A stretch of 64,000 bases of DNA from Yamagishiella unicocca (taxonomy: Eukaryota; Chlorophyta; Chlorophyceae; Chlamydomonadales; Volvocaceae): assembly GCA_003116995.1 (NCBI GenBank), contig BDSL01000007.1, forward strand, positions 806,001-870,000, given 5' to 3'. Under the pieces are notes generated by a model, which had not been told where the DNA came from, did not search any database, and saw nothing but the letters and a program-made list of their open reading frames with translations. The translations under genes were made by a program, and so were the position numbers. This document shows positions 45,598 to 56,230 of this stretch, piece after piece (positions within the stretch are counted from its first letter, which is position 1; every line of letters starts with the position of its first letter).

Positions 45598-47227
45598 ATG
45601 GGGTTGGCAAAAGTCTTGTTGGGGCGGGGAAACAAGGACGCCGGGCTGTCCAAGTGCGTCCGAGTCGACTCCTTGGGGTTGGCTAAACGTCGCCTTGCAG
45701 CAAAGGCTGCGCACGAGGATTCGGTCGTTGATGTGCCGGACCTGGAAGAGCCGCTAACTGTTGGCAATGACGGGGATGTGTTGGCAGCGAGCCAAGGGCC
45801 CCTGGAACAAGACCAGCGAGATGATGTTGATACAGTCCTGGCAAACTTAATGAAGCGCGAGCACAGAGATAGCCTACGCATCCATCGTCGACGGTTCAGG
45901 CAGCGAGCATCGCTGGACATTTCAAGCCCGCGCTTCCAAAACGCATACCCAGACAAAGTTGCAAGCTGGAGCAGTGGTGCTTCTCCCACAGCTCCCGACG
46001 GTCGGGACGAACCTGACCACGAAGGCGACGATGCAGAAGCTGCGGCACCCTCTCATCAGGTCCGCTTCCGCCGAGCGTCCGACGGAGAGTACCTTGCGAG
46101 ACAGTCACGCAAGAGCTTTGAATCAAGCCTTCCGAACGCGCTGAAGGCGGTGCAAATGAAAGCTGAGCGCCTGTTCAGGAGGCTTACGGCGAACTTTGCT
46201 GAGGTAGGTGGGGTTTGGCGGCGTTGTGGTCGCCCCACCATTGGAGTCTGCCAGCGACGTGGTCGCCCCACCATTGCCCGCATCTCCTGAAGATGACTCG
46301 TAGAAACCAAAGGGTGGCGGGTGCTAGTTGCCATGGGGGGGGGGAGGAAAAGTGGGCAGGTGGAAACGGAGACATGAGGCAGGTACGGCAGACCTTACTT
46401 TCAAATCCCCTGCCATCCCCTGCCATATCCGTCTTCTGCTACGGGCAGTCCTATCCACCTCAGCCACGACTGCACTGCCTCCCGCCATGCCAGAACCCCT
46501 CGCGAGTTGAGTTGCCGGGGACTGACGAGCGCCCGCCCGCCCGCCCGCCCCAACGAAACTCCCCCTTTCGCAGCCGCAGCCGCTGCCCCGGCCACGCTCA
46601 GCCGCGCCGTCTCGAGGCGGCTCCCCGGCCAGGAGCCAGAGGAACAGCAGCAGCCGCGCCGCATCGACCGCGCGCTCGTCGGCCTCCTGGGCATTTGGCC
46701 TGCGGTACCGCGCCGTTGATGCCGGCGGTGATGCTGGAGTTGACGCCGACGTCTCCACGTCGCCGCGCCTCCGGACCACAGCCGACGGGATGGATCCCTC
46801 GACCTCCGGTGGTGGCGGCGGCGGCGGCGGCCTGCGCGCGAAGCGGCAGTCCGCACCAGGGGAGCTGTTCTTCGCCATCGTCGGCGGCGGCAGCAGCGGC
46901 TGCCCTGATCCCGAGCCCGTCAGCCCCACCACCTGCCCCACCGCGATCAAGGAGGCTGCCGCTGGGGTCGCGAGCTCCTTACCCGGCCCATCTGCGGGCG
47001 CGAGCAAGGGTCGCAATTGGCTAGCGCGCCTGTCGAGGGGGCTCAACGTGGGTACTGCGTCCAAGCCGCATCCCGCTCAGGCGACGACACCCACCAGCCC
47101 CGCGCCGGCGCCGGTCGGAGATTCGGGCCGCAGCCCACTGCGTGACACCAGCGCCGCGGCCGCCGGCAGCGCCGTCCCCACCGTCATTCCAACCGTCACG
47201 GCGACCGACGCCAGCTCCGCAGAGTGA
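45598..47227 (+). CDS. Unknown protein, 419 residues, basic/acidic N-half and low-complexity C-half
   Basis: Not recognised. Exon 1 (45598-46203) is a clean frame starting MGLAKVLLGRG; the Gly at position 2 would allow myristoylation but is not proof. It contains mixed-charge helical stretches (LANLMKREHRDSLRIHRRRF, ARQSRKSFESSLPNALKAVQ, MKAERLFRRLTANFAE). Exon 2 (46574-47227) is joined in phase 0 after a ctttcgcag acceptor. It encodes a Pro/Ser/Gly/Ala-rich tail with GRNWLARLSRGLNVG, ending at TGA 47227. Two TGTAA motifs lie 370 bases downstream. The exon 1 frame and the polyadenylation signals support expression. The exact acceptor, and whether earlier exons exist, are less sure. Confidence 0.6.
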
Positions 47228-47597
47228 GAGCCGCTGCGGGTGCGGACTGCGTATGAGGACGACGCGGGAGGGGTATGTACGGCCAGCGGGGTGCCCGATT
47301 CGGGGGGTGACGGGCGCCTGAGGGCGGTGAGTTGATCAGGGATCGCCGCGTCGGTTTGGCGGCGAAAGTGTCATGTACGACTGCGCAGGTGCCGCGACGT
47401 CACCGCGCCCTGCACTGCCGTACTGTATTGGGACGGCAACAACAAATTTCCCGCGGCATTGTCCTCGGGGGTGCGGCCTTCCACACCTGGCGGGGTGCGG
47501 CCCGCAGCGAATGTATGCTTTGTTATTAGACTCTTTGGGGAAGGGCATGCACGGCGCTGATGCGTTTAGCGAATGTGCGTAGCGATATTTTTAGCCT

Positions 47598-47609
47598 TGT
47601 AAGTTGTAA
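47598..47609 (+). terminator. Paired TGTAA polyadenylation signals of the 45598 gene
   Basis: TGTAA at 47598-47602 and again at 47605-47609. Confidence 0.6.
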
Positions 47610-49681
47610 CTTCATAAGCGGCGCACGACACATGTTCGGCCAGGGCTATTAGATCAGTAGGATGGACTGTGCGGGCAAGTGCGCCGAATTGTGGCATGCA
47701 TGGATGCGTGGATGTGGTGCTGCTCACATTTGGCTGGCCGTGTTGTGATGCCGTGTGAGGGGGTGGGTTGCTCGGCGGTGCCGCGGCACTGCTGCTGAGT
47801 GCGCGCATCGTCTTCATAGGAGGGTTTGCCTCTGCCGGCCCTGGCCTTTATTTATGTGTATATGCTTCAGCCTGCCCCGTGGCCGGTTTTCGGTTGAACT
47901 ACCCGTCCGGTGCGATGATGATGGCGGTGGTGGCGGTAACGGTGATGGTGATGGTGGTGCTGTCCATGTTTGCGTTGCTAGGACGCGGGCATGAGTGTGC
48001 TTGGCAGGAGGCCATCATCGTGTGTGCGTGTGTACAAATCATCGGTCCTGCCGGTCCCCTCCAAATGTTCCGCGGCCCTGCGCCACAGTACATAAAGATT
48101 CCCGGCGTCTGCGGTCTTTGGGGCGGGTACGGAACTAACTGCAAGTGTTGCTTCTCTTGGTTAAGCGACTGCGCTGCGAGCACAGAGGGATCTTTTGCAG
48201 TCGTTTGTTAATCCACATCCTGTGGGTGGATGGGATCTGGTCGATCCCGAAACGTGTTTAGAGACTGCCGGAATGCGGCTTGCCGTCAGTTGCGAGGCTG
48301 GCCTGGGGAATGATGTGTGGTACCTCCATGAGAACGGAGGAATTGTTTGTTGGCACTCGTCACCACTTTTTGTGCGCGGTATGTATGCCGGTAGGTACTG
48401 AGCAACCCTTCATGGCATGGACGCGCATTACGCGCTTCTCGTTGCGGCGCCGGAAGATGATCGTTTCTCCTGGTGCCGCGTGTGCCGGTATGTGTGCGGT
48501 TGGTGGTTGGACGAGCGCGCATGCCGCGTGCGTCACTCTCTCGCATCCTGCCGCAGCACCTGTGCGCTAATCCGCCTGGAGGGGTTGGCGACATGAGGAC
48601 GTACGACAGGATGGCGTCAAACCAGGAGGAGGAAGGAATCAAGAATGAGGTCGACTTGGGGATGCGGCGGACCCAATGTCTGTGTAGTAGTGAAGTTTCA
48701 CTTATTGACGTGGGATGCCCAGCCATAGCTCCAAGAGCGAATGACGGGTTGGACAGGCCCACATCTGGCTTACGTAACATAGACGCTGGGCCACCAAAAA
48801 ATCTCATCCAACAAGGGCCCCCCGCCACCGCAAAAACCGACCTGCCAGGAATTCAAATTCCTCGCAGCCGCGCTGACAAAATGAGCCGTCGAAAACACAA
48901 GGAGCTGTCGAAACTCCACTGTACGGTATCCTGTCACGAAGCTAGCCACCTGCCACACAGCAACTGCCACGTGCCTCAAAAGCCACAGCCACCTGCCGTA
49001 TTCGCTTCGAAGTCTTGAAATGCCGTCGGCCCTATGCACCAGTCGCACGACAGTTTTTGATGCCTCCATTCCATCGCAGTCCGGTAACCTCCGAAACCAG
49101 ATATTGCGCGTGTCCCCCTCTTACGCATGTGACCTCCTCCCTTGATGTGGGTCGGGCTGCTGGTAAAAGCGCAAAAAATGTCCCTGCGCGAGTTCCGCTG
49201 CGGGACCATTCGTGATCACCCCCTCGCCTTTCGCGACTCCCTCCAGCGAGCGCAGCTAGCAGCATCCCCCCGTCTGCGATTATGTCGCCCGGGAGGAGAC
49301 TTGACGAGCATTGAAAGCCACGGCCCAGTCTTGGCCCAGTCTTGGCCGTGCTGCGGCTCCTGATGCCTCTCGCGTGGCCGGCTATACAACCTTCCCCAAA
49401 TGAGCAATGCACCCAAAACGAAGAAGCACAAGCACAAACAAAGAAGCTAATCCCACAATCATGTCGGGATGTTGCACGCACGGGAGCAGCAGTGGCAGCA
49501 GCGCTAAGGGACAAGCTTTTAGGCGGATTGCAGCCCAACCTTACCTGGGGCTGTTTTGGCCCTTCCTCCGGCGCCACTCTTATGCCGTCCTAGGTGTATT
49601 TTCGTTGCCACCTCCAGTCCTAATTCGTCGGCGCTCCTGCCTTCATCGGCCTCCTGCCTTGCGCACAACCTCGCGCAATCC
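47610..49681. other. Convergent intergenic region, no supported gene
   Basis: 2.1 kb between two facing polyadenylation signals. Open frames here are short, overlap on both strands and show no domain. Confidence 0.6.
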
Positions 49682-49686
49682 TTACA
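49682..49686 (-). terminator. Probable polyadenylation signal of the Su(z)12-like gene
   Basis: TTACA on the plus strand, TGTAA on the minus strand, 104 bases after the stop codon. Confidence 0.55.
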
Positions 49687-49789
49687 GTCCCCTCCGTATG
49701 GCTACCCTCCACATCCCTGTGCCTCGTCATAAGCCACCGCGTTCACCGCACTCCCCCCAATACCCGACCGACCCTCGAACGCTCATTAC

Positions 49790-52700
49790 CTAACCAACAA
49801 GGCCCCTGGCCGCCTCGTTCTCCTTCGCAGCAACGCCCTTGCCACCTGCTGCTGCTGAAGCGTCAAAGGCCGCCGGGGCGCTGTGCCCCAGCTGCCCAGT
49901 CGGCTTCCCCGCACCCCGACTCTGCTGGCTTCCTAGCGGCCGCGGCGGCAGCGGCGGTGCCGCCCACCGCGCCTTCTTGTTTAACGACCAAGACAGCGCT
50001 GGCGTGGACCGACCCTGCTGCTGCTTCTGATCCGAAGCTGCGGCAAGTGATTGAGGTTTCATAGCTAAGCCCCCAGCTGCATCAGCGCCTGCCAGCGCTT
50101 CCGCCTCGACGGCACCCGCCTCCACCGCTGCCATCGTGCTTTCGGGCGTGGATGTGCCGCCCGCGCCCGCCAACGTCATCCCACCGCAAGGCGCCGCCGC
50201 AGCCGCCGCCCCTGCTGCGTCCTCCTGCCGTCGCCTCTGCCGTCCCTGCTGCTGCTGCGCCTCCATGCGGTTCTGCTCCTGCTGCTGCGGCCCCGCCCGT
50301 TGGCGGCGGCCCCGTCCCTGCGCCTCCTCCACGTCACCCTGCCGCCCTCCCGCCCGCCGCGCCTGCCGCTGCCGCGCCGCGAGAGGATCTACCCGGACAC
50401 CCTTCTGTGGCAACTCCCCCTCGCCGCCGCCGTCGTCAAGAGGCCCGCCGCCGGCGCCGTCCCCGCTGCCGTCCTCTCCTTGCGCGTCTCCCTCCCCGCA
50501 ACCTTCCCCTCCCTCCTCCGCGCCGTCGTCGTCATCGTCCCCGCTGCCGCTGCCACTGCCGCCGAAGGCGTCGCCGTCGCCGCTGCTGCCATCGGCGCCG
50601 CCACCGCTGCCGCCGCCGTTGCCGCCCGGAGGCCGCCGATCGTCGTCATCGTCATCGCCATCGGCGGCGATGCCGCTGGGGGGGCCGCCGCTGGTCGCCG
50701 CCACCACGGTGCGGGCACTTGCTGTCGAGGCGCGGTTGGCCAGGAAGCACTCGTCATCCTCCGCGGCGGCGGAAATACTGCAACAGTGAGTACTAACAGT
50801 GAGCACGGAATAATGACTACTAACAGTGAGTACGAACAGTGAGTACGAACAGCAAGTACGAACACCAGTATTCCCAGGCCCGTAATCGTCGTCGTAGTAC
50901 CATGGCGCAAGCATGGCAAGGTAATCATCGAGACGCACTGGCTCGCGCCTACCATGTCCTCGTCCACCAAGCCGAGGCCAGCCCGTAAAGGACCCTAACA
51001 TTGCTGCCCACCGGAACATGCCAGTAAGGACTGGGGCGCTAGAAGCGTTGCGTCACTTTAACGCTAAGCCGAGAAAGTCCCCAGGGTAAAATGAACCAAT
51101 CGGACGGCGGTCCAGCGCCGGGAGGCGGCGGAGTGACCTTCGTAATGACGTTCATCTTGAAGCGGATGAATAGCTGCCGCAGTGAAGGGAACTGGCTGTG
51201 TGCCCTGGCCCCTCGCGCCCCGGTCGCCCGCACCTGCCGTCCGTGATCTGCAGGCAGCGCAGGATGACCCGTGGGTCCACCAGGTTCATCTCGTGCAGCA
51301 GCAGCAGGTGGACCACCAGCGAGGAGCGGAGCTCGGGCTGCATGCGGATCAGCTCGCCGTGCTCGCGGGCGAACTGCAGGCACCTGCCCGGGGGGGGGGA
51401 AGCGGTATAAAAACCGGTTACACGGCACGGATAGGATAGCTGCTCGGGGGAGGTGGAATAAAAACCGTTTACGCGACAGGGACACGGTGGTGGGGGGACG
51501 GAGGGGGGGAGGGGGGGGTTGCGGAGAAGACGGCCGCGGGCGCCCGGGCTGTCGAGGTCACGTCCGCTGCTGCCTTCTGTGTCTTTCCTCGCCCCGTCCC
51601 AGGTGATAGGGAGGTCCCGCCGGCCCCTTTGCGGGCCCCGTCCCGCACCAGCCTCCTCCCACGCGCCCTCCCTGCCGCAACGCACTCGCACCTCCACCTC
51701 ACCCACGCCCCCTGGTCCCAACCCTTCTCCGTTGCAATCAGCGCCCCGCCCAGCTGCGCCGTTACACCAACCCGCTCCTCACAGACCCTTGGCACCCATG
51801 CTTTGCCCCTCGTCGCCCCCTTCCCTCACCTCTTGGGTGTCACGTAATCTGCGTAGAGCGGCCGGCGGCGGGCGAACGCGGACCAGAGCTTGAAGAAGCG
51901 GTAGTCTTGCGGCCGCAGCGGCGTGATACGGGTGGTGTGAGCCAGGTGGCGGTCGAATGCCGCCTGGCGAGGATGTGGCAGAAGCAGCGGAGGGTGGCAG
52001 ATGGCTGGTGCGGAGGGTGGCAGATGGCTGGTGCGGAGCAGGTTGGTACCATCGCACAGCTGCTGTGCTGTCCCCGACACCGTCGAGAATGCACCCATGC
52101 TGCCGCCGCCGCTAACGAACCCAGCCCCCCCGCCCACCACTTCCCAGCTCCGCCCAGCTCGGCTCAGCTCCGCCCGCCTCTCACCTCCCACTCGTCGTCA
52201 TCCGTCTCGTCATCACTGTCGTACGGCCCAAACATCTCCGCTGCCGACCCAGGCACCGAGCTGCGGCAGTGGAAGTACCTGCGGCCCGGCGGGTGCACGC
52301 CGGCGGCCATTGCGGACTGCGGCAGCGGACCGTTGGCGGCGGCCGCCGCCTCCGTCATGACAGAGGGGGGGTCTAGGGGCTCTGCGGCGCCCGCCTGCTG
52401 CATAGCAAGCACAGCGCGGGCGGCATGTTGCCAGGTGAGTCGGTGAGTCGGCGGGTCGGTGAGTCGGTGGGTCGGGACCCAACTCCATCGTCGCCAGCCA
52501 TACGCCATTGGAATCGCCCATCACTACAAGCCCCAACCGCCCTGCCCGGTCCTACTGCCTCCGGTCCTTAGAGCCCCAGCAACCCACCATCGCCGCAGCG
52601 TCCACCCACCGCAATTGACCTCCGGAGGGACTCAACAGGCACCCGTAGGAGAGTGATCCCGCCGGTGCCGGCAGCGTTAGCCGCGCTGCCAGCCAGCTCC

Positions 52701-55700
52701 AGCTCCTGCTGCTGCGGTCGCTTCTGCTGCCGTGTCTGCCGTTGGGCCTCAGCGACGCGATTAGCATCCGACGGCCCCGCGCCCGCGCCCGCCCCCGCGC
52801 CTGCGGTATCGCCGCCGCGGCGCCCCCTGGCGCCCAGTCGGCCCGGCGGCAGCGGTGAGGACGGCAGCTTGCCTCCGCCAGCAGTCGGCGACACTGCCAC
52901 CGCTGCATCCGTGAAGACGCAGGACGTCATGCCCGCAGCGCGACTGTACACCCAAGACTGCAGCGCCCGTCACGCCATCCGTGCCACGCACGGCCGGCGT
53001 ACGTGCACCCGTGCAATGCCACCACCATCAGCGGCGCCGGAAGAAGATCACAGTGCATTCAAGGGGGGCATGGAAAAGGGGGAGGGACATGCAGAGCGGG
53101 AGATGTCCTCAAGAAGGCGTGTGATGACCGGGCGCTTGCATGCCCACGGTTTAGGCCAGGATGGACTGCAGGCATCCTCGCCTTTCCCCATTTTACAGCT
53201 CGATCCTGCTTCTCCCGGCCCCTCGGCCTGACCCCGTGGTCCCTGTGCCCCATAGACGACAACCAAGACTCTGCAAGCAGAGGCCTGCTGTGGCAACCTG
53301 ATCCGGACCGCTTGGGGGCCCCATTATCACCCCTTGAGGGCCCCATGATCACCCCCTTTCAGGGGCCCCCTTACCCGCAGCATCACGGACTGCGGCTCCC
53401 CGTTCCCCCCGGTCACGACGAGCAAATCCTCCTCCGGAAACAAAAGGTCGCTGCGGGCGGGGTCCACCGTCTCCGCGGGCAGCCGCACCTGCAGCACGAA
53501 AGCAGGCGCGGTCAGCACCCCCGCCGCATCACTTTCAGCGGTGCTACGTGCTACAACAACACCCGCAGCGTCAGACTCGAGAGTCATCATCATCATCAGC
53601 AGCAGGCAGCAGCAGCTTCAGTGGCGTGGACAGAGACCAGGTTGCGGTGCCAATCGCTCCGGCGGGGATGCTGGGTGGGTTGCGCTCACCTCCACAATGT
53701 GCCGGTTGTGGTGGGAACACTGCTGCTGCTCGGTTTCAGGCCCCCGCTCCCGGTCCGGCTCCCCGGAGAGGTCCGGGTAGGTGTAGCGGTAGAGGCTGTG
53801 GCTGGCGGGTAGATGCGCGCGGAGGCCCTGGGCAGCGGTAGTGTACAGAATGGGGCGCATCGGCCGTCAGACTTCGGTTTTCCGTCCGCGGTAATCGGAC
53901 CGAATGCCCCGCGATGGGGAACTCCAAGCAGCTGAGGTTTGCGGGTGATGGCGGGCTGATCCCTAGGGGCTGCTGCATAACGCTTCGTCGCAGCGTCCCA
54001 GCACACAGCCATAAGAGCCCGCAAAGAATGTGCACAACAGCAACCCGTTGTTTCGAGCGCAATGACATGGCTGCCCGGCCGCCCAGACTTCAGCCCTGAC
54101 CAGACCACCCCGGCGACGAGGCCGGCACCACAGCGGCCCCGAGTGCTGCACCTGGAAGCCCTTGCACGTCACCGAACACAGCGGGCAGCTGAAGGGGGCG
54201 CCAGCTGCGACCCAAATCTCGTCCACGAAGCAGCGTTCAGTTATGGCGGCGGCAGCTGGCTCCGCAGCATCCGCGTCCGCCGCTTCGCCGCGTTCGGTGT
54301 TCGCCTGCGCAGTTCAAGCTTCGTTACGACTCATTCCCCACTGAAGTAAGAGTAACGAGCAACGAGCCGAGCATTTAAAGAGGCACGGTGGTGTCATCGT
54401 AATCACGTTGTGGCATTTACGGCAGCGCGATCCGTGAGATAAGCGCCACGCGCTTGTTGCCGTGGGTCGAGCACGCCAGGACTACAGTCGCGAGGATGGT
54501 AGCGCTAGAGCTCCTGGGTGATATAGTCGATCGTGTCGTACGAGGCGCCGGCTAGGGTGACATCTAGTGCCGTTTGACCGTTGATGACGTTACCGCGGCA
54601 CGTGCCGCAGTCCATCAATACCGCTCTCGCATAACACCGCCCTAGCAACATGCATCACCCTCGATAAGCACACTCACCCGCCGATTCCGGCCGATTCCGG
54701 CTCTATCGGGATCTCCATCCCCTAAGGACCGGTTCGCGTCCTGTGCCCGCCGCTCTGTGTCCCCTTGCGCCTGCCGCTGCCCCTCTCGCCCCTGCTCCTG
54801 CTGCCCTGACTCGAGCATCCTGCTCATCTGCTGCTGCCCCCCTCGCCCCTGCTCCTGCTGCCCCGACTCGAGCATCCTGCTCATCTGCTGCTGCCCCCCT
54901 CGCCCCTGCTCCTGCTGCCCTGACTCGAGCATCCTGCTCATCTGCTGCTGCATCCACGCCGCGCGCTCCGTGCCCTGACCGGACGTCACCGCCCCTCCCG
55001 CCGCAGCCGCAGCGTCAGGCCCCGCCGCACCGGCGGCCCGCCGCTGCTGCTGCTGATGGAGCTGCTGCGACCAAACGCTGCGGGTAGCCCAAGAGGCGTC
55101 GTCAAACACGTAGCGGAATTCCACGACGGAATCCACGTCGGATGCGGGATCGTCGGCAGCGGGAGGAGGTCCTGCGGTCCGGGTAGCACCGGTGGGGAGG
55201 TGCGGGGCGAGGGTACGGGTAAGGAAAGGGAGCCGATAGAGTGGGCTGGAGAGAAGACACGAGAACATATGATTTGAAAAAGGCAAGCTGGCTGCGGAGA
55301 CACTTCGCGGGTGGGTTTCCGGTGCGCAAAAATCAAGTCACAGAACAACGCAAAGCCTTACAGATCAGCCGGGACCCCCGCCCCGCCCCTGCCCTGCCCC
55401 GCCTCTGCCCTGCCCTCCCTAGTGCACCTTAGCCCGCCGGCCCCGTCCTCCAGCCCCCTCAACTCCCACGAAGAGAACCTACTGGCCGCAGCTGCCCTCA
55501 CATCCAAGGACACGGACACCGCCAGGGACTGCACACGGATGATCTGACCCTCCGGCCGGGGCAGCAGGCTCTCGGCAACTGCGACGGCTGCCGCCGCACC
55601 ACCGCCGCCTGCGCCCAGACCGACCGCCCCACCACCAGTGCTGCTGCCGCCGCTACTACTCCTGGTCAGCCGCCCGCCGCCTGCAGCCCCCCTTGATCCC

Positions 55701-56230
55701 CGCGCTGCTCCTGCTGCTCCTGTGGCTGCGTCTACGGCCCCGAGCACCGGCCCACCCAGCGCCGCCAGCTCCCGGGATCGAGTCCTGGGCAGCTTTGCGG
55801 AGCCCTCGTTTTGCTGCTGCTGCCGCCGGCTCGGCTCCTGCTCCTGCGTCTGAGGCTGCTGCTGCTGCCCACCGCCGCTGTGGCCTCGTCCCGTGGGACC
55901 TCCCTCTGGTTCCAATCCCGGATCCACGCCCGGATTCAGCTCCAGGTTGAGTAGCATGGCGACAAGGGTCCTGCCGCCACCTGCAGCAACGCTGCATTGC
56001 GACCGCGTCAGGCGACCCCGCTGCAGCTGTAGCTGCAGCTGTAGTTCTAGCGGCGGCGACGTCTCAGCCGCTGCGGGGTCCGACGGCCCCGGCCTGTCCT
56101 TACGACCGCCTGCCAGGATCCCGTCCAGCGGCTGTAGCACGGCCCACGTGGGACACGGGTCGGGCAGCAGGCCCAGCAGCTTGGTCTCGGAGCGGAGGTC
56201 TGTGGCGGCAAGGACACGTCGGAGTTCCAT
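49790..56230 (-). CDS. Polycomb PRC2 subunit, Su(z)12/EMF2/VEF type (zinc finger and VEFS box)
   Basis: Core subunit of the PRC2 histone H3K27 methyltransferase. Exons (minus): 55428-56230, 54678-55245, 54152-54304, 53690-53827, 53375-53488, 52610-52957, 52185-52397, 51830-51963, 51234-51383, 49790-50777; 1202 residues, all phases matching. VVEFRYVFDD (exon 2) fits the strand preceding the zinc finger in the family. The C2H2 finger spans exons 3-4: FSCPLCSVTCKGFQ|GLRAHLPASH (Cys497, Cys500, His513, His518). The VEFS box runs about 750-873: RRYFHCRSS, acidic YDSDDETDDDEWE, DYRFFKLWSAFARRRPLYAD, CLQFAREHGELIR, and SSLVVHLLLLHEMNLVDPR. Exon 2 carries a 19-residue triple repeat. The roughly 330-residue tail is Asp/Gly- then Gln/Arg-rich, much longer than usual. 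The first exon and the 52610/52397 join are least certain. Confidence 0.86.
50785..50870. repeat. gagtac(t/g)aacagt repeat beside a Su(z)12-like 3' splice site
   Basis: About six units of agtacgaacagtg or gtactaacagtga lie just upstream, in transcript sense, of the acceptor for the last exon (50777). Confidence 0.85.
54505..54651 (-). pseudogene. Possible ankyrin-repeat remnant inside a Su(z)12-like intron
   Basis: A 48-codon minus-strand frame (MLLGRCYARAVLMDCG at its start, then NGQTALDVTLAG, ending DYITQEL and a stop). NGQTALDVTLAG followed by a D-x-I-x-YI helix is the classic ankyrin layout. It sits 27 bases past the exon 2 donor, in the same orientation as the host gene. It could be a decayed insertion, an alternative 3' exon, or chance. 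Confidence 0.3.
54785..54955. repeat. 57-bp coding minisatellite, three copies, in Su(z)12-like exon 2
   Basis: On the minus strand each unit encodes MSRMLESGQQEQGRGGQQQ or a close variant. Fifty-seven is divisible by three, so the copies keep frame. Confidence 0.93.

Noticed and set aside
50136..50842. Three overlapping plus-strand frames of 180-217 codons
   Set aside because: Pro/Arg/Ser-rich shadows of the last Su(z)12-like exon on the opposite strand.
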